From assembly GCF_905220415.1 (NCBI RefSeq), contig NC_059546.1:1798001-1862000 (forward strand): a stretch of DNA of 64,000 nucleotides, in the 5' to 3' direction. This document shows positions 33,601-42,700 of this stretch, in pieces. Numbering within the stretch: position 1 is the stretch's first letter; each line of letters starts with the position of its first letter. The notes beneath the pieces were generated by a model, which was not told the origin of the DNA, made no database searches, and was given only the letters and a program-made list of their open reading frames with translations. Source of the DNA: Colias croceus (taxonomy: Eukaryota; Arthropoda; Insecta; Lepidoptera; Pieridae). The translations under genes and the position numbers were made by a program.

Positions 33601-35304
33601 GTCCCCGGACACAGTGGTAAACGGGGGCGGGACAGCGTGGGGCGGTCCCGGGGCCACGGGCGTGGGGGCGGGGGCACGACTCGCTGCTAGTGCCATGCCA
33701 TTATTCGCACCGTGCATATGCCGCCCTAGTGCCATGTTGGCACAGCTCATGCGCTTGCATGTTGTCACGCCGAAGGCTAGCGTGCATGTCACGCTGCAAC
33801 CGAAGGTAATTCATTGGAAGAGGGAGGGGGATAGCCATATGTGGTGCTCAACTATGTCACATGGGGGCGGGGGCACGGTTAGCTGCCAGTGCAATCCACA
33901 GGAAATTTTGATGGGGAGGGGGGGGGGGGGGGCTTATTGCATAGGGCTAGGTAATATGTGCCATGCTGTTATTCGCGCCGTGCATATGCCGGCCCATTGC
34001 TATGTTGGCACAGCTCATGCGCTTGCATGTTGTCACGCCGAAGGCTAGCGTGCATGTGACGCTGCAACCGAAGGTAATTTATTGGAAGAAGGAGGGGATA
34101 GCCCTATGTAGTGCTCAACTATGTCACTTGAGGGCGGGGGCACGGTTAGCTGCCAGTGCAATCCACAGGAAATTTTTAAGGGGAGGGGGGGGGGGGGCTT
34201 ATTGCATAGGGCTAGGTTATATGTAACATGGAGGTGGGGGCACGGCTAGATGCTAGTGCCATGCCATTATTCGCACCGTGCATATGCCGCCCTAGTGCCA
34301 TGCTAGCGCAATTGATGCGCCTGCATGTTGTCACGCCGAAGGCTAGCGTGCATGTCACGCTGCAACCGAAGGTAATTAATTGGAAGAAGGAAGGTGGGGG
34401 GATAGCCCTATGTAGTGCAAGTTATATGATCTGTGGGGGGGAGCATGGCTAGATGCTAGTGCCATGCCCCTGTTCGCGCCGTGCATATGCCGACCTAGTG
34501 CCATGTTGGCACAGCTCATGCGCTTGCATGTTGTCACGCCGAAGGCTAGCGTGCATGTGACGATGCAGCTGAAGGTAATTGGGGATCTCTACTCTTGGCC
34601 TATGTGATTAATTCTGGCTGGCTGGAAATGTGTCCATGTAAAGGGAAGAAATATGTAACATTCGAGCGATCCATAATTGTTATGTATCCATTGTATATGA
34701 TCTACCACTATCTCTAAATTCGTCTTATGACTGACTAGCTTTCCGCCGGCGGCTCCGCCCGCGGTTTCAAAGAAAAACTCGCATAGTTCCCGTTCCCGTG
34801 GAATTTCCGGGATAAAACCTATCCTATATTACTCGTGGATAATGTAGCTTTCGAATGGTGAAAGAATTTTTAAAATCGGTCCAGTTGTTTATGAGCCTAT
34901 TCATTACAATCAAACAAACAAAGTTTTCCTCTTTATAATATTGGTGTAGACGACTATCATAGAAAGAACACAATGAAATTCGTGTAATGGACGACATGCT
35001 ATTCGACGACCACAAAACGTAGCAATATAATTTATTTCTACGCACTTCGATACCTTTTCTCCAACACGCCTTTAAAACACTGTGAATTAACAAGTCCTCA
35101 TTTCAGGTGCAACCAGTACCCCTTGGGCCGATATTCATACCTCAGCCAGATTCAGAAGGGCCCATAAAACTCAGTGCTTCAGCTTACTGGATCCTACGCC
35201 TGCCCTATATATACGCGGATGAAAGAGGCCCCATACAACGGCCTAGGACAGCTTCTGGCCACATGGGGACTATGCTTACACCCTTGTTTGGGTTGCAAGA
35301 ATAA
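24616..35304 (+). CDS. SMG8: SMG8, nonsense-mediated mRNA decay factor
   Basis: Thirteen exons with continuous phase: 24616-24753, 24885-25180, 25564-25785, 26242-26491, 27104-27259, 27332-27406, 27817-27974, 28730-28933, 29392-29696, 31803-32019, 32650-32769, 33589-33805, 35107-35304 (stop TAA); 851 aa against about 990 in vertebrates. SMG8 forms SMG1C with SMG9 and the kinase SMG1 and restrains its phosphorylation of UPF1. Seen: an N-terminal VVVGIIGKSPYRYP segment matching the G-like domain start; a C-terminal cysteine-bearing block with SVCNCGRSKCSRDDPYTVKM; an acidic linker in exon 9; FPSWSLVCLGASSLYSHSLG; FIGFEYECPRGHR; and LHVVTPKASVHVTLQPK followed by SAYWILRLPYIY, all in SMG8 order. 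Introns hold four copies of one MITE family, a Tc1/mariner relic, and partial copies of exons 7, 8 and 12. The exon 12 tail is repeated three more times before exon 13. Confidence 0.93.
25829..26050 (+). mobile_element. Hairpin-plus-GAAGTGAAACTTC MITE, long type
   Basis: SMG8 intron 3. Left GAAGTGAAACTTC, right GAAGTTTCACTTC, then the GTGTACACTAGTACACGCAC hairpin and eight T. Confidence 0.85.
26650..26975 (+). mobile_element. LINE/RTE-like or Helitron-like repeat with (CTGT)n
   Basis: Contains a CTGT microsatellite at about 26777-26799, TTTCGATGAAACTTGGTATA, TAGGATACTTTTTATCCCGG and a terminal CGCGCGGACGGAGTCGCGGC. A common type of lepidopteran interspersed repeat; the class is not certain. 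Confidence 0.45.
27441..27520 (+). mobile_element. 80-bp TTAA hairpin element, copy 1
   Basis: TTAA on both sides; starts CCTATTGAGCCCCGAGCGG, has the central stem ACAATAGA/TCTATTGT, ends GGGGGCTGAGTTA. SMG8 intron 6. Confidence 0.85.
28137..28264 (+). pseudogene. Damaged duplicate of SMG8 exon 7 with its donor
   Basis: Repeats the exon ending at 27974: AGGCGCTTGTGTGAAGCACC, TCACTTCGCACCCCTGTATC and the CCAGTGAGT donor are shared. A short deletion after ATGGCTCGTGGGCCACTAGG shifts the frame and brings in TGA. Confidence 0.85.
28287..28412 (+). mobile_element. Hairpin-plus-GAAGTGAAACTTC MITE, short type
   Basis: SMG8 intron 7. GAGCGTGTGTTCCGAGCGCA hairpin, then GAAGTGAAACTTCTTTGAC; ends GAAGTTTCACTT plus an A-run. 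Confidence 0.75.
28597..28632 (+). pseudogene. Duplicate of the SMG8 exon 8 acceptor and first codons
   Basis: TTACAGTGACAGCACCAAAG repeats the true acceptor region TTCACAGTGACAGTTCCAAAG (key residues CACAG/TGACAG) at 28724-28744. Use of the upstream copy would give about 17 different residues then a stop. Confidence 0.6.
29073..29283 (+). mobile_element. Hairpin-plus-GAAGTGAAACTTC MITE, long type
   Basis: SMG8 intron 8. Full inverted termini; the hairpin is shortened to GTGTGTACACGCACAC; T-run at the end. Confidence 0.85.
29873..30051 (-). mobile_element. Helitron-like element split by a Tc1 insertion
   Basis: The CTAGCTGCGCACCGCGG end is at 29873. The sequence runs to AGTCTTCAGCTTTATA and continues beyond the Tc1 element as TTAGTATAGATT from 31647. 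Confidence 0.6.
30052..31646 (+). mobile_element. Dead Tc1/mariner transposon
   Basis: 30-bp inverted termini beginning TACACTCACCGGCACGGAAT, with TA at the insertion point; 1.6 kb, usual Tc1 size. Pieces of a Tc1-type transposase lie in several frames: a helix-turn-helix-like N-terminus near 30440-30740, GGISSDARTELFIVDNG near 30927, and WPARSPDLNPIEHIWDMLK near 31150, the D-x34-E end of the catalytic core. Frameshifts and stops separate them, so it cannot make transposase. In SMG8 intron 9. Confidence 0.88.
32376..32596 (+). mobile_element. Hairpin-plus-GAAGTGAAACTTC MITE, long type
   Basis: SMG8 intron 10, very like the copies at 29073 and 25829 (the left 120 bp is almost identical to 29073). 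Ends 54 bp before exon 11. Confidence 0.85.
32805..33111 (+). mobile_element. Hairpin-plus-GAAGTGAAACTTC MITE, long type, with nested insertion
   Basis: SMG8 intron 11, beginning 35 bp after exon 11. After AAAGTTGC it is interrupted by the 80-bp TTAA element (32944-33023), then resumes ATAGTAAATTATTTTTTG. Confidence 0.85.
32944..33023 (-). mobile_element. 80-bp TTAA hairpin element, copy 2, nested
   Basis: Reverse-oriented, flanked by TTAA and CTAA, inserted in the MITE at 32805-33111. Confidence 0.85.
33428..33572 (+). mobile_element. LINE 3'-end fragment next to SMG8 exon 12
   Basis: CTACTAGGGAAGCGCGTACC, ATCAGGCGAGATTGTGGTCA and an A-run ending 16 bp before the acceptor of exon 12. Matches 11146-11296. 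Confidence 0.65.
33953..34073 (+). pseudogene. SMG8 exon 12 tail, tandem copy 2
   Basis: Repeats the coding end of exon 12 (TGCGCTTGCATGTTGTCACG and AGCGTGCATGTGACGCTGCA) with the same CCGAAG/GTAATT donor. Read in the SMG8 frame it still encodes LHVVTPKASVHVTLQPK. It has no full exon 5' part. Confidence 0.85.
34225..34371 (+). pseudogene. SMG8 exon 12 tail, tandem copy 3
   Basis: Includes the preceding GGGGGCACGGCTAGATGCTA as well as the MPLFAPCICRPSAMLAQLMR segment and the GTAATT donor. Frame intact over the copied part. Confidence 0.85.
34434..34574 (+). pseudogene. SMG8 exon 12 tail, tandem copy 4
   Basis: Same layout; the last codons differ (VTMQLK instead of VTLQPK). Donor AAG/GTAATT kept. 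Confidence 0.85.
34736..34948 (-). mobile_element. Non-autonomous Helitron-like element
   Basis: Reverse copy of the 18957-19171 type: starts CTAGCTTTCCGCCGGCGGC and ends CTTTATAATATTGGTGTAGA. Confidence 0.65.
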
Positions 35305-36600
35305 AAATATAATAATAAAGGGGTTGTTTTATTTCACTGATATTCTAATTTCTAACATGTTAATTTTCACTTAATCCTACCGCTAAGGAAGGTTTGTAAG
35401 GATGTTTGAATGTATGTTTATCCTTTCACTTAAAACGGTACTGATAAGTGTTGTGTATGAGAAGATAATATTATACCAGCTAGGGAGTTACTACATAAAT
35501 TAAATACCAATTCATTATAATGTGATTTAATTTCAATATTGTATTTAATTTAAATTGAGACAGTATTTGCATGCTTTAGAGTAAGCAAAACATGATGAAC
35601 AATCAAATATTTTGACATCTCTCTGTACCATGTTTTAAGCAAATAAATATTACTAGATTTCAGTTATAAATTTTATTTTAACTCGCCTAACTACAATCCT
35701 CTATACTTTGATTCGCCAACTTATCGGCTTGTAGTGGGAATAAACATTTTTAATTGCTTAATTTATTTTATAAATTTGATTGTTATGGGACTCGTGGTGT
35801 TTATTTATGTCCCACCATGAACTTTTAAAATAAATAATAAGAATATATTGATTAAAATCATCATATCATTGTGCCTTTTTGACAATACAATTGTTACAAA
35901 ATTATTTTATAAATTTACCTTTTATCAGTAGAATTCCACCACCGGTTCACACAACTTAATCCAGCATATAGTGTATCATATTATATGAAATCAAACAAAT
36001 TAGTTTTATATTTTTTTAACACAAATAAAAAATGTTGTTTAAAACACTTTGATGTGATTAACATTAATTAACGAATTTTCAAAAACAGAAACCTTCATAG
36101 GTATACCTGTAAGTTCGAATTTCGAAGTGTAATTTTTTTTATTTATGCCATATTGAAGACATAATTCGCATGATTTTTTAAAAATTATTTGGAAATAATA
36201 TTAAACATAATAATGATATTTGTTTACAAGAAATAGCTATATTTTTTTGAACTGCGCGACTTTTCAATTTTCTTCCCCAGATGTCTCTAGTTTTTCTTCA
36301 TTCATCGTTGATAATTTATTTTTATATTCATGAGAAGTATAATATTTAAAATCCGCCAAATTATCTAAGTTAAAATTAGATTTCATCAATATTTGAACTA
36401 TCCAAAATAACTTCGCGATGTTGACGCATGCGCTCTCTGCTGGCTAATTTTAGAACAAAATGCGCGGGAAACTCAATTCGAATGTTTTCAAATTTATTAT
36501 ATTATATGTGTATTATCTTTTTCAAGTTTTGATAAATAATAATGAAAATATTTTTTAATAATAATAAAATCAATTTAGGGGTTGTTTTTATTTGTTTGAA
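35305..36600. other. SMG8-orb intergenic region
   Basis: AT-rich, no open frame of interest. AATAAA-like signals soon after the SMG8 stop (35311 and 35320) fit a short 3' UTR. Upstream orb exons, if any lie here, were not recognised. Confidence 0.5.
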
Positions 36601-36717
36601 TTAAAAAATATCAACTTGATATGAAAGTAGGCGTGGTTTACCACCCCTTTCACGATTGGTGGGGAGCGTGGTGGGGGGGTGCGCTTCGTGCTGCGCTGCG
36701 CTCGGTGTCGCCGGCAG

Positions 36718-39700
36718 TTGTCGGAGTGGAACCAACGCGTGAACAAGTCAGCAGGAAACTCTGCTAGTTTGGATACTCATCGGCAATTGAAACTTTTCGG
36801 CGGCGCCATGCCGCTTCTGCAACAGGTTGGTAATTTTTACCAAGTGCTTGGCAGTTGTTTTAGCTTTTGAACTTTGTTGCTTTTTCGTCTGGTTAGTTTA
36901 AATTCTATAAATTTATTTGAATATCGCGCGCATATTTAAATTAACGGTCTTTTTATGTACCTTCGTTTTTTTTTTCGTCTACCCTTATTCTTCCAATTTC
37001 AAAATTTTCTATAGAATTTTTAGATTGTAGGTAATCTATGAACAATTAACAAATTATTATCATTTTTCTGAATATAAATCTACATACAAAGATGTTAGCT
37101 CTTGTTAATATTCTGCTTTCTACAGGATAATGGTCGTGGCGGCGGTTCGAGAGAGAACCGCCGCTCTTTTGCGGAGTTTTTGGGATTCGATGCGTCTCAG
37201 CTCACGGAACCAGCAGCGGCCCCAAGGGCCTCGCGCAGTAATGTACGTACAGTTTTTATAAATTTTTAAATTGAGGGTACTTGTTAGATTTCAAATAGAG
37301 AAAAGCGTGTGTTTTTCTCAAATTTTAATAAAATTTTTAATTTGGCGAGCTTTCTGCAACTGCTCTATAAATTGAAATAAAATTTTGCCAATACACGAGA
37401 TAAACCAAAAAGCCACCGTTGGGCGCCAAATATTTTCAATCTTGCTTTGCATTTAAATGTCGTGACTAACGCAGTATTCCGCGAACTACCGCCAACTTCC
37501 CCGCAATTGGCAATATTTTTTAACTTTGCCCCATTCGTTGGCCGTTTATTTGAAAAGCTACGCGTGCATCATAAAACGGCGCACCCTAATGCATTCTGCA
37601 GTGGCTCAACTCTCAATATTTGAGTACAAAGCACTGTAGTTTTATTGTCCGTTCATAATATACCGTACGACATCCGTTTTGATGCCAGTTAATGTAGGAG
37701 GGTGGCTGGCAGCCCGTATTAATGGCTCGCCCGTGCCAAATAATGCAGGCCCAAGCTATGCACTTGCATTAGCTTGAGATTTCGGATTATCTTCAAATTA
37801 GTCTTGTATCGTTTTGATCGAATCACATACGCCACGTGTAGCCAGAATGAAAGGAAAGGGGTAATAAGTCTTTTTATGTATATTTGACGAACCAACTCGA
37901 TATTTTGAACGACTTTATTGTTTGACGTTATATCATATCAATTGTAATAGTTATAATATGTAGGTACTTTCAAGTTAATGAGATCGTTAAAAATATAAAA
38001 ATTAAGATATTAACGGACGTTGTAAAATGCACTAGCAACGTCCGTTTAAAAATTTACTTATCAGAGTCTGTAGAACAAAATAACTTTACTTAGCAATCCT
38101 GAAATACTAGTTTTATTAAAATCATTCGCATAGGGTCAAATGTTAAACATTCAGCAGGTTAAATTTAAGCTTTGCCAGATCAATATCAAAGCTGGACTGC
38201 TAAATTTACTTCGCAATAATCAGTTTAAAAATAGTTGCACTGCGCTTAATGTTCGGCACCATTTCAGGCTTAAATGCAGTGACATAATTTAATGGATCCA
38301 ATACATTTTTAATAGCGCTGTAGTTTGGATTATGAATAAAATAGATTTAACTTATAAAAAAATTCGGTAATGATTCATTGCAATATGCGCGAATTTTTCA
38401 GCTATTCTTTGTTTTTAATTTTAATGTACATTGTACAAATTTAAGTTTTATAAAAGATGGATATTGCAAGTAGGTATTACCTGATTTTACTCACTGATAT
38501 TGCAGTCACTGACTTATGTATGCAATCGTAACTTTTCATTTTTGGCGCAACCACAGATTCTGAGTAACCCTGTGCTTTATAAAAATTTAGCTTTTCTAAG
38601 CTCTGTAAAGTTGTCGGAAAAATAAACGTTTATTTTGTAAATTCAGTTTCGCAAAAGCAATTTGAATAAATGTAATAATTTATCGTGGTTGCCCTCCCCA
38701 CAGTTTAGGGCCCAATTTGGAATTATTGCATTTCAAAGAACGGCTAAACGTTAAGCACTATTAAGAATATAAATTATAATATAGAGCGTGTATTTTCGTT
38801 ACAATAGTCTGTTTTCGGTTACAAAAGTTCGCAATCGTGCACTTGGCAGACGTCTGAGTATCGCCGGCTATTGGCATGGGGCTAGCAATTTAATATTATT
38901 TGTATAGGCTTATGCCAAGCAGAAGCAGTTTTAATCGCGAATACGCGACCCGGAAAAATGTCTCCTTGGACCTTGTCGGGTGCATCGCCGCTTAAAATAC
39001 GATCTAAAAATGTTCGATATGATAAATGTTGTCGCCGTTCATTAAATTTTATTATTCCATTTGAATTTGTAGCTCTATTTTATGGCGTATTTCAAATCTT
39101 GGTATATTTTCAGCTTACTTGGATTTCACGGGGATTTTATTTTATATCCCTATCTATTTTACCGTAAACGTCTTCCCTATTCAATCGTTAGTAATGACGT
39201 CAATAACGTATATCGTCTGTCTCGATCCTTGGCCGTAGATTTTCATGTCAATCTCAAATATCTAGGCCTCCAGTTCATTTCCATACGCACTATCATTATG
39301 AACAAGAAATATTTTCCTAGACGCGAATCTTGGGCTGTTTTTATCGTCATTGTTTGGAATCCTAATACAAAAGATGTTCCTAAATTTTTAGAGAAAATCT
39401 TACTTGTAATGATCATAAATTTGTATTATTGAAAAGGCAATATTTTATTTTCGATAAAACTTTCAACCTATTTTTCCTTTTCCTTTTTTTGTCTACATCT
39501 AAATTTATTTTCAAACATTTTACAATACCATCCATACTGTATTTACATAAGGAATATAATCTATTCTGAAACAATACGTAAAAATAGTTTCTAGAACATA
39601 ATTTATTAAGGTCTAGTTTATATAGGAAAGCGAAGAGTGGCACTGGGACACGCCGGCGAGCCCGGAGGCTGCGCCGACCCCTCGCTCGCTAGTGCCGTCG

Positions 39701-42700
39701 GCTTGCTTCCCGCCGCGACACCCCACAGCATTTACTAGCTACAGGTGACTACGTTATTTGTACTAATTAACACTTAATATTTTTTATTAAAAATGTGAAA
39801 ATATGTTTTGCGTTCGTCTTGCCAATCAAGCCATGTTAGTTGCTCTATATTATATAGAGCCAAGTGTACTAATTTACCAGAATTTTTATTTAAAAAGCTA
39901 TTTCACGAATTTACAAATAATAGCGAATGTTCTATTTATCAGAAGAAAAGTGTATTGATAACCTTTCTGGTTACCACGGGAGTAAAGCCGTGGGCCGGGT
40001 ATAGACAATGTATTCCCTCCTACACTTTTTTTGGCAGTGGGTTTACTTGGAATGTATTGATGTTTTTTTTTTGCTTTCCTGTACTAATTGGGTTATAAAT
40101 AACTAAAGTTACTATTTATTTTATATTAATGCTAGTCAGAAGTTGTTCTGCCTTATTCGTATCATTTAGGGGGGTGAAAAATAGATGTCCGATTCTGACC
40201 TACCATGTGTGCATAAGCATAGTTTCATGAGAATCGGTCAAGCCGTTTCGAAGAAGTTTAACTTCAAACACCGCGATACGAGAATTTTAAATTAGATGTT
40301 CTATTATTTTAATCAATTTAACATTAAACTGCTAGACTGTACATTTTAAAACTGTTTCCGTGCGTTCAAATATACACATCTAATTCGTACATTAAGTGAT
40401 ATAACGTGTACCTGAAAATGAATTGCCCTCTTTAATTGTTGTAGTGAGCGTGCGCGGCCCGGTAGTTGGGCGGAGGAACCCTCCAGCCAGGGCATTACCG
40501 ACCTTGTTGCTAGCCTGGTAAGTACCAATTTCCTATAGCAAATTTGTTCATGATTCTTAATGTTTTGATTACCTTAGTTCTCGTCCTGAGAGATTTCTTT
40601 AGTAAGTTTTAAAATCTTACTGTTTAGGCCAGTAAGTTAATCAAAGTGAATTTGGTATACGTACACGACGCGGACGGTCAATTTTCAAAGCCTATGGTAT
40701 TTATTCCATTTTTTAAGTGTCGCAGTTGTTTACCGCTAAATCTATACCTATATCTATACCTATTGAGCATATTTTTTTTTTAATTTGGAATGAATACTAG
40801 ACTGTTCGATCCTGGAGACCTCCATGATATCAGTCTTATTTCCGCAAAGCCCAATCTTGGAACAAATATGAGATATTTTCCAAATGCATATTTTCAACCG
40901 ATTTCAAAAAAATGGTTTCAATTCGACTGTATTTAGTTTGATCCTCAGTACTCGAACAGAACAGAATAAATAAATAAACTCTTGACTGAACCGATTTTGA
41001 TGATTTTTTATTTACAAGCTTCCGTTAGTGCCTTCCGGTTGGTCCTATTTTAATTTTGTGCAGGTCTAAAGTTGGCAAGTTTAAATTAAACCATTTACCA
41101 GCTAGAACAGTAAAATCATTGGAATGTTCTAGAAGGCTCTGACGCTGCCCCCCAAGAACATATCGCACACGCCGGGCCGGAGCTGCGACTCGCTGCATAC
41201 CTCTGTTACTACTTCGTATCATGCTACGGTACTTATGTGTTTTTGAGTTATTATTAAAAAAAGTTAGTTTCAGGGATAGGTGTAAAGTGTTAGTTTCAGG
41301 AAAAGGTGTAAAAAGTATTACACGAGCTTTGGAAAAGTGTTAAACTTTAAGGAATTATTGTTTGGAGAAAAAAATTAAAGGGTTGTGGATAATCAGCTCT
41401 AGGGTACGCTTTTGCTGATACTAACCGGTTTTCATGCTATTTTATATTTCACTGGCTGACATGCACATTAAAAGATGTGTTTTAGTGTTGAGTTTTTATT
41501 TTGTTTCAGGTTGAATCTCATTGGTCCTTGGAACAAAATCAAACGGTTAACCGTAAAAAAGAGCTGCTACCTCGCCGGTCATCTTTTTGTAAGTTTTAAT
41601 CCAGAAGGCTCTATTAAACTTATCCATAAAGCGAATTCATTTAAATTCATTGCTCTTACTAATTGCTCTACAGTAAAACAATTTTTTAATTATCATAACA
41701 TATTGTTAGTTTTATTAATTTACATTCGTAAGATTAACTTAACTATGTGGCGAGTATAAAAATTAAAAATAAACGAGAACTTATATTCGATTCATCAAAA
41801 TCGGTTGTTTAGTCTGAGGATGGATGTATGTGTATGTTTGTTTGTTACTCTTTCACGAAAATTCTACTGAACCGATGATGATCCTGGAAATCCCACGGGA
41901 TCGATGCTCTTTTTATCGTTTATTTATTTATTTTATATATCTTTCGCAGTATTTAATACTTACATAGAGGCATCTTATTCCATTCCTTAAAAACCACGAC
42001 TAATTTCTTAAAACTTTCTTAGGTGTAACATAAATATCTATTTCCCAAGGTGGTGCAGTAGGGGGTGGTGAAGAAGCAGCTCTAGTATGGAGCGGACCGT
42101 TACCCGCCCGTGCGTTGGATGGAGGCGGATATTCGCCCAAAGTGTTCCTGGGAGGCTTGCCCTGGGATATCTCGGAGCATACGCTGATGCAAGCGCTGAG
42201 GAACTATCATCCTGTGCGGTGAGTATTTGGACAGGTTTTTTGGGCAGGTTATTTTTGGCAATTATTTAGTTTGGTTTGGAAGGCAGCATTGTCCTGGAGT
42301 GGGTATGTGGAGATGTGTATAGCTAACGACTGTTTGGAAGGCGGCATTATCCCGGAGTGGGTATTTGTTGCTATGTATGGCTGGTGTAGAGCAGGGTTAG
42401 AAGAGGCATTAATGCGAAGCGGACCGCTATCTGTACGCTGGACGCTACTCCATTTTCTAGTGGAATTCTTTTATTTTTATATTGATTCACAATTAGTATT
42501 TTATGATAAATTATTTATTTCCGCAGCAAAAAGTCGCTGGATCACATGGAACAAGTTAAATTTCTTTAAACCTTATAATCCTAACTTTCATCATTCATTT
42601 CATTAATTCAGAAGAATTGCATCGAAAATCCTCCAACATCTGATACTTAATCTACACCAATTTAGTTATTAAAAAAATGTTTCTGTATTACATAAGTACC

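Noticed and set aside
33530..34048. A 172-codon read-through frame joining SMG8 exon 12 to copy 2
   Set aside because: Open by chance through the intron and in the wrong frame when it enters copy 2; the phase 0 donor at 33805 fits exon 13.
38958..39432. Overlapping 69- and 116-codon frames in orb intron
   Set aside because: No exon-like splice sites in phase with orb, AT-rich composition and no family likeness.
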